From assembly GCF_943193195.1 (NCBI RefSeq), contig NZ_CALPDG010000001.1, positions 124,001-188,000 on the forward strand: 64,000 nt of DNA. The letters run 5' to 3'. The translations under genes were made by a program, and so were the position numbers. Below, in pieces: positions 17,332-24,341 of the stretch; the stretch's first letter is position 1, and each line of letters starts with the position of its first letter. Source of the DNA: Mediterraneibacter agrestimuris (GTDB lineage Bacteria > Bacillota > Clostridia > Lachnospirales > Lachnospiraceae). A model generated the notes under the pieces. It worked only from the letters and a program-made list of their open reading frames with translations. It had not been told where the DNA came from and did no database searches.

Positions 17332-17392
17332 ACAACTTTTGTTGTTACCAATATTACAGCTTTTGTTGTTATTTGTCAACAACTTTTGTTTT
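17332..17392. promoter_or_regulatory. Three operators and divergent promoters of the lysogeny switch
   Basis: ACAACTTTTGTTGT (17332-17345), ACAGCTTTTGTTGT (17356-17369) and ACAACTTTTGTTTT (17379-17392) are spaced 23-24 bp apart and have ACAAC/GTTGT symmetry. The leftward promoter reads TTGACA (17374-17379), 17 bp, TAATAT (17351-17356) on the minus strand, with the middle operator between its boxes. The rightward promoter is TTGACT (17401-17406), 17 bp, TATCAT (17424-17429). Confidence 0.85.
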
Positions 17393-17451
17393 AAATTTTG
17401 TTGACTTATATTTTTATCGCTGTTATCATATTAGAAAAGGAGTACACGATT

Positions 17452-17895
17452 ATGAGCTTCCCAGAAAATTTAAAGAAATTACGCATTAAAGAAAATATAA
17501 GCCAACAAGAACTTGCACAAAAAATCGGTGTATCGCAGACAGCTATATATCAATGGGAAAAAGGAACTAGAACACCTAAAATAGATGCCATCGCAAAATT
17601 AGCTAATGTTTTGCACGTTACCCCAGCACATTTGTTTATGACGGAAAAAGACGGAGATGATGTTATAGAAGTGACTATTCCCGATATATCAGGAAATAAC
17701 ATAAAAGATTATTTAAATGTAATTCTCCCGGAATATATTGAAGAATGCAGAAAAGAACAAGAGTTATACAATAGTATTGATAAAAAGAACACTATACTTA
17801 AAAAATTAGATGAGCTCAACTCACTAGGGCAAGACAAAGCCATAGAACAAGTAGAACTGCTCACTAAAATCCCAGAATACCGAAGAGACGAATAA
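17452..17895 (+). CDS. CI-like XRE repressor of the element
   Basis: 147 residues from the ATG at 17452, which has AAAGGAG about 10 nt upstream. The N-terminal HTH domain (LRIKENISQQELAQKIGVSQ, YQWEKGTRTPKIDAIAKL) is a classic XRE/lambda-CI fold. The C-terminal half is acidic and helical (ECRKEQELYNSIDKKNTILKK) without the LexA-type Ser/Lys protease seen in SOS-inducible repressors. Induction may therefore need another signal, such as a helper phage factor. It faces the Cro-like gene across the three-operator region. Confidence 0.85.
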   Translation: MSFPENLKKLRIKENISQQELAQKIGVSQTAIYQWEKGTRTPKIDAIAKLANVLHVTPAHLFMTEKDGDDVIEVTIPDISGNNIKDYLNVILPEYIEECRKEQELYNSIDKKNTILKKLDELNSLGQDKAIEQVELLTKIPEYRRDE

Positions 17896-18358
17896 CGCTC
17901 AGATCGGAGGCATCACACCGACCGACTGTGGTCACTGAAGAACGCTTACTAAAATTTTAGTATTTGCGCCAGCGCAATTCGTACCACAGGACGAAAACAG
18001 CTCAAGCCAAAATATTAGCTCTTCATAATGAAGAACCGCCCATAAAAATGTGAGCCTGCATTGTTTCGTTTTCGGATGTCACTATTAGTCACATCTGAAT
18101 CAGAACCACCGTACAAATAGGTACACTGGTAAATGAGTTTTTTTCCATATTGGGAAGAAACTGGAACAGCCCTAGAAATCGCACAACTATGCTTTGTGCT
18201 CGATAGTCCTCAAATACTTCGTACGTTTTTCGTACGAAAGGAAAATATAGTTTCGCTAATATCTTAGCGAAACCGTACATTGACAATAATATACTTACCT
18301 AGGGAGCTGATGAGGTGCTGCACTGGTTGCCGGATACTAAAGAAGGGAGCTGGTGCCA
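17896..18358. other. Non-coding region rich in inverted repeats
   Basis: No convincing gene. Visible structures are the palindrome TACTAAAATTTTAGTA near 17948, TTCGTACG/CGTACGAA (18218-18225, 18231-18238) and GTTTCGCTAA/TTAGCGAAAC (18250-18259, 18264-18273). The last is followed by the promoter-like TTGACAATAATATAC ahead of the toxin leader. It could hold an origin, a terminator for the repressor, or the toxin mRNA leader. Confidence 0.5.
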
Positions 18359-18448
18359 ATGGTTACATATAACGATTTATTTACGTTTGTAATTATGCTT
18401 TGTGCTGTGATTACCCTTGTTATCACGATTTATAGACACAAAAAATAG
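18359..18448 (+). CDS. Type I holin-like membrane toxin (copy 1)
   Basis: A 29-residue peptide (MVTYNDLFTFVIMLCAVITL..., ending YRHKK) with one hydrophobic span and a basic tail. This is the layout of the putative holin-like toxin family related to TxpA/BsrG type I toxins. A GGGAG site precedes the ATG. Its 3' end is covered by a convergent antisense transcript (18438-18532) with its own strong promoter. It lies between repressor and integrase and probably stabilises the element. Confidence 0.8.
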   Translation: MVTYNDLFTFVIMLCAVITLVITIYRHKK

Positions 18449-18532
18449 CGCCCCTGTCTGGTAAACTGAGCGCTATTTTGTAAAACTCATTTACCGGCAG
18501 CTAGATGTCAGCTAGCTATCGGCTCCCTTGTT
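18438..18532 (-). ncRNA. Antisense antitoxin RNA for toxin copy 1
   Basis: On the minus strand, TTGACA (18562-18567), a 17-bp spacer and TATAAT (18539-18544) form a perfect promoter. Transcription from about 18532 would run leftward to a terminator whose arms AATAGCGC/GCGCTATT lie at 18444-18451 and 18470-18477, followed by a T-run. The roughly 95-nt RNA overlaps the toxin gene's last codons and 3' UTR, the geometry of RatA/SR4-type antitoxins. Confidence 0.75.
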
Positions 18533-18620
18533 AAGTATATTATAGTCAATTCAAGTAAATATGTCAACTATCTTCCCTTTCCTCACACCCTGCCCGGTTT
18601 CATGAAGGGAGATAGATAAT

Positions 18621-19784
18621 ATGGCACTGATAACTTGCCCGGAATGTTCCGGCACTGTATCCGACAAAGCGTATACATGCCCTCATTGCGGCTATCCACT
18701 GCAAGGCAAAGTATTTGTACCACCGGTAGTCAAACGCACCGCAAAGCGCCGTCCTAACGGCTCTGGCACCATTGTTTACAGGAAAGGCAGCTACCGTAAT
18801 CCGTACCAAGTCCGGGTGAATACACGGATTGATGCCCGTGGATATCCAAAGTTTGACGTTTTGGGGAATTACCCGGATCGTGTGACTGCAAGTATTGAGC
18901 TGGCAGAATTTAACAAGAATCCTTTTGATCCAGCAAACCGCAAGAAGACATTCGCTCAAGTATTTGATGCGTGGTATCAATGGAAGTATAAACAGCCGGT
19001 TGATTCATCTGAAAAGAAGAACAGCTCACAATATTGCTATACTGCTGCCTTTAAAAAATGCAGCGTGCTGCATACCCGTGTTATGTCTGAGATTCGCTCT
19101 GTGGAGCTTCAGGAGATTCTTGACCGTGAAGACCTGTCCCACTCCATGCTTGAGCATATTAAGAATTTATTCAACCAGATGTACAGCTTTGCTCTGCAAT
19201 TTGAAATTGTATCAAAGAACTGTTCGGAATTTGTAAGCATTGGAAAAGAGGACGATACAGAAAGTGGCGTGCCTTTCACTAAGGATGAGATTGCATTGCT
19301 CTGGAAGAACAAGGATGTGCCTTTTGTAGATACCATCCTTATATACTGTTACTCTGGTTGGCGCATTAACGAACTGGCCAGAATGCCGCTTGCTGATATT
19401 GATTTAGACAGCAGAACATTCACCGGTGGTTTAAAGAACCGGTACAGCCGTAAGCGTACCGTTCCAATTCATTCAAAGATATACGACATGGTTAAGGTTC
19501 GGTACAATCCCAAATTCAAAAGCCTGATCTATCACGATGGCACCCAGAATATTTCCGAGGGAAAATACAGGGAATATTTTACGGCGGCGCTGAAAACCTG
19601 TGGCATTACCACAGAGCATACTCCCCATGACTGCCGGCACACATGCAACAGCCTGTTGTACCGCGCTGATGTGGACAGGGTGGCACGTTATAGAATCATG
19701 GGGCATACAGGGAAAGATATCAATGAAAAAATATATACCCACCTGACCGTTGAACAGCTCCGTGATACGATTGAGAAAATTTAA
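18621..19784 (+). CDS. Tyrosine integrase with N-terminal zinc ribbon
   Basis: A 387-residue tyrosine recombinase. Catalytic residues are visible: Arg in GWRINELARM (about residue 244), HDCRHT (His/Arg), GHTG (His) and the nucleophile Tyr in EKIYTHL near residue 374. Unusually, residues 5-26 form a CPEC...CPHC zinc ribbon ahead of the arm-binding and core-binding regions. The gene is next to attR, as in most integrative elements, and starts after an AAGGGAG site. It should carry out integration and, with an excisionase, excision between the 65-bp att repeats. Confidence 0.93.
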   Translation: MALITCPECSGTVSDKAYTCPHCGYPLQGKVFVPPVVKRTAKRRPNGSGTIVYRKGSYRNPYQVRVNTRIDARGYPKFDVLGNYPDRVTASIELAEFNKNPFDPANRKKTFAQVFDAWYQWKYKQPVDSSEKKNSSQYCYTAAFKKCSVLHTRVMSEIRSVELQEILDREDLSHSMLEHIKNLFNQMYSFALQFEIVSKNCSEFVSIGKEDDTESGVPFTKDEIALLWKNKDVPFVDTILIYCYSGWRINELARMPLADIDLDSRTFTGGLKNRYSRKRTVPIHSKIYDMVKVRYNPKFKSLIYHDGTQNISEGKYREYFTAALKTCGITTEHTPHDCRHTCNSLLYRADVDRVARYRIMGHTGKDINEKIYTHLTVEQLRDTIEKI

Positions 19785-19787
19785 AAT

Positions 19788-19830
19788 AAGCCATGAATAC
19801 AGCTTTTACCGTTGTACTCATGGCTTTTCC
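19788..19830 (+). terminator. Integrase terminator
   Basis: The arms AGCCATGAAT... and ...ACTCATGGCT pair across a short loop and are followed by TTTT, directly after the integrase stop codon. Confidence 0.7.
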
Positions 19831-19899
19831 AATAGTATTAGTGTTAGTTTCATGAAATCTGGAATTTCCCATATTTACGGCATTTCTTGGATATTTCCT

Positions 19900-19964
19900 C
19901 TTATGAAATTATTAATTCTTTAAAATTCCTATAGATTCGAGCCTTATGTACAGAGCTGACAATG
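19900..19964. other. attR direct repeat
   Basis: Identical over 65 bp to 11941-12005. It lies 115 bp downstream of the integrase stop. Sequences flanking the two repeats differ on both sides, as expected for a site-specific integration. Confidence 0.9.
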
Positions 19965-20010
19965 ACGGTCATTATAGCCTTTCAGGCAAGCTATGAAAGG
20001 GGCTGATGCT

Positions 20011-20145
20011 ATGGTTACATATGGTAATTTATTTACGTTTGTAATTATGCTTTGTGCTGTAATTACCCTTGTTATCGCGATTTATAGACAGGAGAAAATC
20101 AGTTGTCAAGTTATCCTTCACATTTTTGCTCCCCGCCGCATATAA
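20011..20145 (+). pseudogene. Decayed holin-like toxin (copy 2)
   Basis: The first 28 codons match toxin copy 1 closely (MVTYGNLFTFVIMLCAVITL). The normal stop is lost and the frame runs on to 44 residues with an unrelated tail. No antisense promoter or bidirectional terminator like that at 18438-18567 is visible. It lies just outside attR, suggesting an older, broken toxin locus. Confidence 0.65.
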
Positions 20146-20196
20146 TATAATCGAAACCAGACTTTCTATTTTTATTATATAGAAAAAGGAGTTATT

Positions 20197-21006
20197 ATGA
20201 GTTTAAAAGGACTTGATGTCAGCCAATTCCAAGGCGTTATAGATTGGTCACAAGTAAAAAATGCAGGATATCAGTTTGCCATGCTCCGTGCTGGTTACGG
20301 ATATGGTACGGTGGATGAGCAATTTCACAGAAATGCTTCTGAGTGTAATCGTCTCGGCATTCCTATCGGTGTATACTGGTTCTGCTATGCCCTAAATCCT
20401 GAAATTGCGGCACAGGAAGCAGACGGCTGTCTAAATACGGTTTCAAAATATCGGCTGGATTATCCTGTCTGCTACGATATCGAACAGGCAACAATCAACT
20501 ACGCAGCAGAAAACGGTGTTACCATAACCCCGGCGCTTGCTACAAATATCGTCAAATCCTTCTGTAACCGGATTGAAGCACGCGGATATTTTGCCATGTA
20601 TTACAGCAACCGCAATTTCCTAAACACTTACTTTCCGGCAGACCTGTCAAAACGCTACGCACTCTGGTACGCATATTATAACAATACCTTTGACGGTACA
20701 GACTGCGGCATCTGGCAATCCACCTCTCAAGGAAATGTTCCCGGTATTGCAGGAAATGTAGATTTAGACACTAGTTTTGTAGACTATCCGTCTGTCATCC
20801 GCGGCGCTGGACTCAACCATTTAAGCGGCGGTACACCAACCCCTCCGCCGGTAAATTATATTACCTATGTCATTCAACCCGGAGATACATTAAGTGAAAT
20901 CGCACAGCGATATGGAACGACAACGAAGATACTTGCAGAATTAAACGGAATTTCCAATCCAAATCTCATTTACTATGGAAATACACTCCGTATTCCTGAA
21001 AATTAA
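20197..21006 (+). CDS. GH25 lysozyme with C-terminal LysM domain (phage-type endolysin)
   Basis: 269 residues. Residues 1 to about 200 form a GH25 muramidase (KGLDVSQFQGVIDWSQVK, YPVCYDIEQ, ALWYAYYNN, GIWQST), carrying the family's conserved Asp/Glu catalytic residues. After a short Pro linker a LysM repeat follows (YVIQPGDTLSEIAQRYGTTT to IYYGNTLRIPEN). It cleaves peptidoglycan glycan strands. There is no signal peptide, which is typical of endolysins released by holins. It lies outside the att-bounded element, flanked by holin-like toxin copies, and is probably a relic of another phage. AAAGGAG precedes the ATG. Confidence 0.92.
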   Translation: MSLKGLDVSQFQGVIDWSQVKNAGYQFAMLRAGYGYGTVDEQFHRNASECNRLGIPIGVYWFCYALNPEIAAQEADGCLNTVSKYRLDYPVCYDIEQATINYAAENGVTITPALATNIVKSFCNRIEARGYFAMYYSNRNFLNTYFPADLSKRYALWYAYYNNTFDGTDCGIWQSTSQGNVPGIAGNVDLDTSFVDYPSVIRGAGLNHLSGGTPTPPPVNYITYVIQPGDTLSEIAQRYGTTTKILAELNGISNPNLIYYGNTLRIPEN

Positions 21007-21089
21007 TAGGGCGATTTTAGAAAATACAAAGATTTTTTCAATTCCTTTAATAAAATCGACATACTTTGAACACATTTTGTGGTTATACT

Positions 21090-21243
21090 ATGTTACAGAT
21101 AGTTGAAACAACAACTATCTCCCCCTCATAAACGTGAACGCGCCGGGGAAGAACCCCCGGAGCATCACGTAACTCTCATTCCTTTGTATAATTATAAACA
21201 CAAACGAAAACCCGTCAGCCGAATGGTTGACGGGTTTTCGCAT
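21090..21243 (+). ncRNA. Structured RNA candidate, tandem copy 1
   Basis: Three consecutive stems are visible. AGATAGTTG/CAACTATCT (21097-21105, 21112-21120) comes first. A nested ACGTGA...TCACGT stem with a CCGGGG/CCCCGG tip (about 21131-21170) follows. Last is a strong terminator GAAAACCCGTCA.../...TGACGGGTTTTC (21205-21240). Short conserved linkers CCCCCTCATAAA and ACTCTCATTCCTTT match copy 2. No ORF with a ribosome site covers it. Family unknown. Confidence 0.6.
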
Positions 21244-21396
21244 GTATAAAACATATAAAACATTGATTTTCAGATCCGCTTTACAAGCAGTTAAAGACAG
21301 ACTTTATATTTTAAAAAAAGTTTTTAGACTTTCATAATATTTTTTCGATTTCTTTTATTGTTACAACATAGTTTAGACACATTTCTTGGATATACT

Positions 21397-21545
21397 AAAT
21401 TCAGATAGTTGATTAACAACTATCTCCCCCCTCATAAAGTATTGACATTCAGGGGAAACACCCCTGATGTCGCACTTTACTCTCATTCCTTTAGATAACT
21501 ATAAAACAACGGAACCCGTTAGCCGGAAGGTTAGCGGGTTTTCGC
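21397..21545 (+). ncRNA. Structured RNA candidate, tandem copy 2
   Basis: Same architecture as 21090-21243, about 306 bp downstream. The stem AGATAGTTG/CAACTATCT (21403-21411, 21417-21425) is followed by AAAGT...ACTTT enclosing GACATTCAGGGG/CCCCTGATGTC, then the terminator AACCCGTTAGCC/GGTTAGCGGGTT. The middle stem differs in sequence from copy 1 but still pairs, indicating selection on structure. The toxin gene at 21617 follows. Confidence 0.6.
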
Positions 21546-21616
21546 TGTTTCCACATCTGCTCTAATTACCTTTCGGTCAAATTCGGGTCAAATTTTTCTA
21601 AAGGAGGGCTTAACTT

Positions 21617-21709
21617 ATGAGTGATTTTGAAATGCTCTCCATCGTACTAATGATACTTAGTATTGTTGTAACGATTTTGATTGCGTACATAAATCAATCA
21701 AAAAAGTAA
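21617..21709 (+). CDS. Type I holin-like membrane toxin (copy 3)
   Basis: A 30-residue peptide, MSDFEMLSIVLMILSIVVTI..., ending INQSKK, with one membrane span and a basic tail. AAGGAGG lies 9 nt before the ATG. Its stop codon sits in the left arm of a bidirectional terminator (21701-21744) shared with an antisense RNA. It belongs to the same toxin family as the peptide at 18359 but the sequence is divergent. Confidence 0.75.
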   Translation: MSDFEMLSIVLMILSIVVTILIAYINQSKK

Positions 21710-21794
21710 CCGCCCCTCGACCAAAGGATTACGGTTACTTTTTTAAGTAATAAAATAATTTGGACTAACCAACTATCAGTAGTGCCTTATTTAT
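21700..21794 (-). ncRNA. Antisense antitoxin RNA for toxin copy 3
   Basis: Minus-strand promoter TTTACA (21824-21829), 17-bp spacer, TATATT (21801-21806). The predicted RNA contains TGATAGTTGG and ends at the GTAACCG/CGGTTAC terminator (arms 21701-21712 and 21732-21744), overlapping the 3' end of the toxin message. The same RNA type recurs without a toxin at 36258-36349. Confidence 0.68.
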
Positions 21795-21863
21795 ATCTAT
21801 AATATACCACTCACTAAGCACATTGTAAATATGCAACTTTGTAACGCCCTAACCCTAATTTTT

Positions 21864-23225
21864 CTATTTTTTCTTCACTCTTCTTCTCACAAAATAATAA
21901 CAAATCACCTGCAATACGATCGTGACAAGCCATGATGCTGGATAAGATATGAAAAGGATATCCAGCGAACGTTGCTTTGGGAATACAAAAAATATCCACA
22001 CGATTCTGGTTCCTACTGTGCCGACAATAGACAAAACCATCGGCGCTGCCGAGTATCCCATTCCACGCAGTGCTCCCGGAAACAGATCCATCAGTCCACA
22101 CATAAAATAAGTAACTGTTGTATACAACAAGATTTCCATTCCGCACTGGATCACCGCCGCATCAGATGTATAGATTTTCAAAAGCTTTGGACCGAAAATA
22201 TATGCGCCTCCGCCCAGAGTCACCGATACAATAATTGATAGCAGGATACAGTTTTGAAGCACCTTATCCATTCGTTTCCATTTCCCTGCGCCGTAATTCT
22301 GACTGGTAAAGCTCATACATGCCTGCGTGATCGAATTGACAGACGCAAATAAGAACCCGAAAATATTATTGGCAGCCGTATACCCCGCCATCGCAACAGA
22401 GCCAAAAGAATTTACAGATGACTGCAGCAGAACATTGGAAAAATTAATCACTGTGCTCTGTATTCCCGCTGGAATCCCTACTTGAAAAATTTGTTTCAGA
22501 TAGGAACCTTTCAACATCAGACTGGAAAAGCGAAGCTGATAACTTGCTTCTGTTTTATACAGGCAACGCAGCACCAGAATGCAGGAAAGCATTTGCGCGA
22601 TTACTGTAGCAATTGCAACGCCCGCTACACCCAGATGAAAAACGACTATCAAAATCAAGTTCAAACCAGCGTTTACCATTCCTGATATAATCAGGAAGAA
22701 GAGCGGTCGTTTTGTATCTCCAACCGCGCGCAGGATCGCCGCTCCGTAATTATAAAGCATGAAAAATGGCATCCCTGCAAAGTAGATTCTCATGTAAAGC
22801 GCTGACTGGTCAATCACATCCTCCGGAGTGTCCATCAATCCAAGCGCCACTTTGGAAAAGAACAGACCAACAAATACCATTACAATCCCGCTGATAAGTG
22901 CAAATGTAATCGCCGTATGTACTGTTTCCGACATCTCCCTCTCCTTGCCGGAAGCATAGAAACGGGCTGCCAGCACATTTGTCCCAAGTGAAATACCAAT
23001 AAACAGATTAATAAACATATTGATCAAAGCCGTTGTAGAACCGACAGCCGCAAGCGCCTGGCTTCCCGTAAATCTTCCTACCACGATGATATCCACTGCA
23101 TTAAACAAGAGCTGCAAAATGCTGGACAACATCAGTGGTATGGAGAATGATACCAGCTTATCCATGATTGAACCATTGCACATGTCTATTTCATATTTAT
23201 TCCTTTTTGACGATACTGAATCCAT
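21864..23225 (-). CDS. MATE-family multidrug/cation efflux protein
   Basis: 453 residues with twelve predicted membrane spans in two six-helix halves. It begins at SIMDKLVSFSIPLMLSSILQ, with typical MATE segments such as VDIIVVGRFTGSQALAAVGS and GIPAGIQSTVINFSNVLLQS. The protein exchanges Na+ or H+ for drugs or metabolites across the cytoplasmic membrane. AAGGAAG precedes the ATG at 23225. It is monocistronic, with no regulator next to it. The substrate cannot be predicted. Confidence 0.92.
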   Translation of the reverse strand: MDSVSSKRNKYEIDMCNGSIMDKLVSFSIPLMLSSILQLLFNAVDIIVVGRFTGSQALAAVGSTTALINMFINLFIGISLGTNVLAARFYASGKEREMSETVHTAITFALISGIVMVFVGLFFSKVALGLMDTPEDVIDQSALYMRIYFAGMPFFMLYNYGAAILRAVGDTKRPLFFLIISGMVNAGLNLILIVVFHLGVAGVAIATVIAQMLSCILVLRCLYKTEASYQLRFSSLMLKGSYLKQIFQVGIPAGIQSTVINFSNVLLQSSVNSFGSVAMAGYTAANNIFGFLFASVNSITQACMSFTSQNYGAGKWKRMDKVLQNCILLSIIVSVTLGGGAYIFGPKLLKIYTSDAAVIQCGMEILLYTTVTYFMCGLMDLFPGALRGMGYSAAPMVLSIVGTVGTRIVWIFFVFPKQRSLDILFISYPASWLVTIVLQVICYYFVRRRVKKK

Positions 23226-23410
23226 TATAAAACCTTCTTCCTTTATTTTTTACAAATATTCTTATTTTATCAAAGAGTATCTTCATTATTTTTCAGCATA
23301 ACATAAAGCCACCCTAAATATAAGGGGTATTTTTATGTTTTACTCCTTATATTCAGGGTGGCCTATTATATGTAATACTCGATTACTCTTCCTTTACATC
23401 ACGCTTTCTT

Positions 23411-23453
23411 ACGGACTTTACAGCAAGTGCAAAGTCCTACGCTGAACTGTTAC
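23411..23453. repeat. GTAAC-type palindromic repeat overlapping the mini-ACS gene end
   Basis: Contains GGACTTTACA/TGCAAAGTCC followed by GCTGAACTGTTAC. On the minus strand it supplies the last codons (NSSA) and the TAG stop of the gene ending at 23437. Related copies are at 8463, 31743, 36087 and 52068. Confidence 0.8.
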
Positions 23454-24150
23454 CAAAATGTATCTTCCGCAGTTCTTCTACATCATCACAAATCGGATGC
23501 AGTGGACACAGATCACAATCCAAAATAATATTTTTCAAGATATGGTCAAAGGCATTAGTGATTTCCTCTGTCTTTTTCCCTTGCTCAATCAACTCTTTTA
23601 TCACCGGAAGTTCTTCCGTGATAAACAGTACCTGCACATGCTTTGCCTCAAACTCTTTCTTATATTTATCGATGATCAGATGTCCAATGGTCGCAAAATC
23701 CAGCCCCGCTTTCACAGCCTGTTTGCTGACCTTCACCTGCTCCCTTTGCTCCATACTGGAAGAAAGCATCATATATCCTTTCGGAATTATTCTAAACCGT
23801 GCAAACTCCATCTTCTTTATCTGCTGATATGCTTTATTCTGGTCTTCAGCCGGCTCTGCCTGAATCCATGTAATTCGTGTAAACGGCACGTTGCCCTTGA
23901 TTTCCTGTAAATCTTTTCCGTAGAGAAGAATCTTATCTTCGCCGACGAGTTCCTTAGAGGAAGTTACTGCCTGATAACAAGTAGACAGATACGCCCGGTC
24001 TCCCAGCTCAAACGCAACTTCATTTCGTAAAAGGAATTCATTTTCCGTAAGCATAGACCACTGTTTTACAGGCTGTCCGGTCAGATTCCTTGCCTCAAAA
24101 GGCGCAAGTATCTCTTCTGTTGTCTTGATTACTTTATCATATACCTGCAT
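23437..24150 (-). CDS. Stand-alone acetyl-CoA synthase-like (CODH/ACS beta) fragment protein
   Basis: About 237 residues. The region FATIGHLIIDKYKKEFEAKH to LDCDLCPLHPICDDVEELRK resembles the part of the acetyl-CoA synthase beta subunit around the first cluster-A cysteines. That subunit also carries a helix plus VQV-FIT strand followed by a CxxC...C motif. Here the cysteines are C-x2-C-x5-C near residues 217-226. The catalytic remainder of AcsB is absent. It is the last gene of the CooC/dehydratase operon and may bind a metal cluster for that system. The ATG at 24150 is preferred; a TTG at 24156 overlaps the upstream stop. The C-terminus NSSA and stop derive from a repeat element. Function unknown. 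Confidence 0.6.
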   Translation of the reverse strand: MQVYDKVIKTTEEILAPFEARNLTGQPVKQWSMLTENEFLLRNEVAFELGDRAYLSTCYQAVTSSKELVGEDKILLYGKDLQEIKGNVPFTRITWIQAEPAEDQNKAYQQIKKMEFARFRIIPKGYMMLSSSMEQREQVKVSKQAVKAGLDFATIGHLIIDKYKKEFEAKHVQVLFITEELPVIKELIEQGKKTEEITNAFDHILKNIILDCDLCPLHPICDDVEELRKIHFGNSSA

Positions 24151-24152
24151 TG

Positions 24153-24320
24153 TCAAATATGGTCCTCAACCTTCTTGGATTCATGATATTTTAACAGTTT
24201 GTCATATATAAACTCAATCAGCTTGGAGTCTGAATTTGTAATATAGATTACAAACAGTATACCCGTAATTGCTGTGACAACAGCAAACAGTTTTAGGATA
24301 AATTTCAATAATTTTTTCAT
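24153..24320 (-). CDS. 55-residue single-span membrane protein
   Basis: Read directly: MKKLLKFILKLFAVVTAITG..., with one membrane span (about residues 8-27) and a charged C-terminus ending ESKKVEDHI. A GGAGG site lies about 10 nt before the ATG at 24320 (another ATG at 24326 is too close). Its stop overlaps the start region of the mini-ACS gene. It may anchor part of the adjacent system to the membrane. Not recognised as a known family. Confidence 0.6.
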   Translation of the reverse strand: MKKLLKFILKLFAVVTAITGILFVIYITNSDSKLIEFIYDKLLKYHESKKVEDHI

Positions 24321-24341
24321 CCGCATTGCTCCTCCATTCTT

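Larger units (their letters stand above)
11941..19964. mobile_element. 8-kb integrative element with capsid genes (candidate phage satellite)
   Basis: The element is bounded by identical 65-bp direct repeats (11941-12005 and 19900-19964) 7,959 bp apart. Inside are a leftward block (HTH, 47-residue protein, HTH, replisome organizer, unknowns, scaffold, capsid, sigma factor) and a rightward block (repressor, type I toxin, tyrosine integrase). Every gene expected for integration, switching, replication and head assembly is present, while portal, terminase, protease, tail and lysis genes are missing between the att repeats. This is more compact than a prophage and its tight gene spacing argues against random decay. 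Mobility and packaging are inference. Confidence 0.85.

Noticed and set aside
18089-18286. 65-codon minus-strand frame in the element
   Set aside because: No convincing ribosome site, and it covers the stem-loop cluster 18216-18273, which better explains the sequence.
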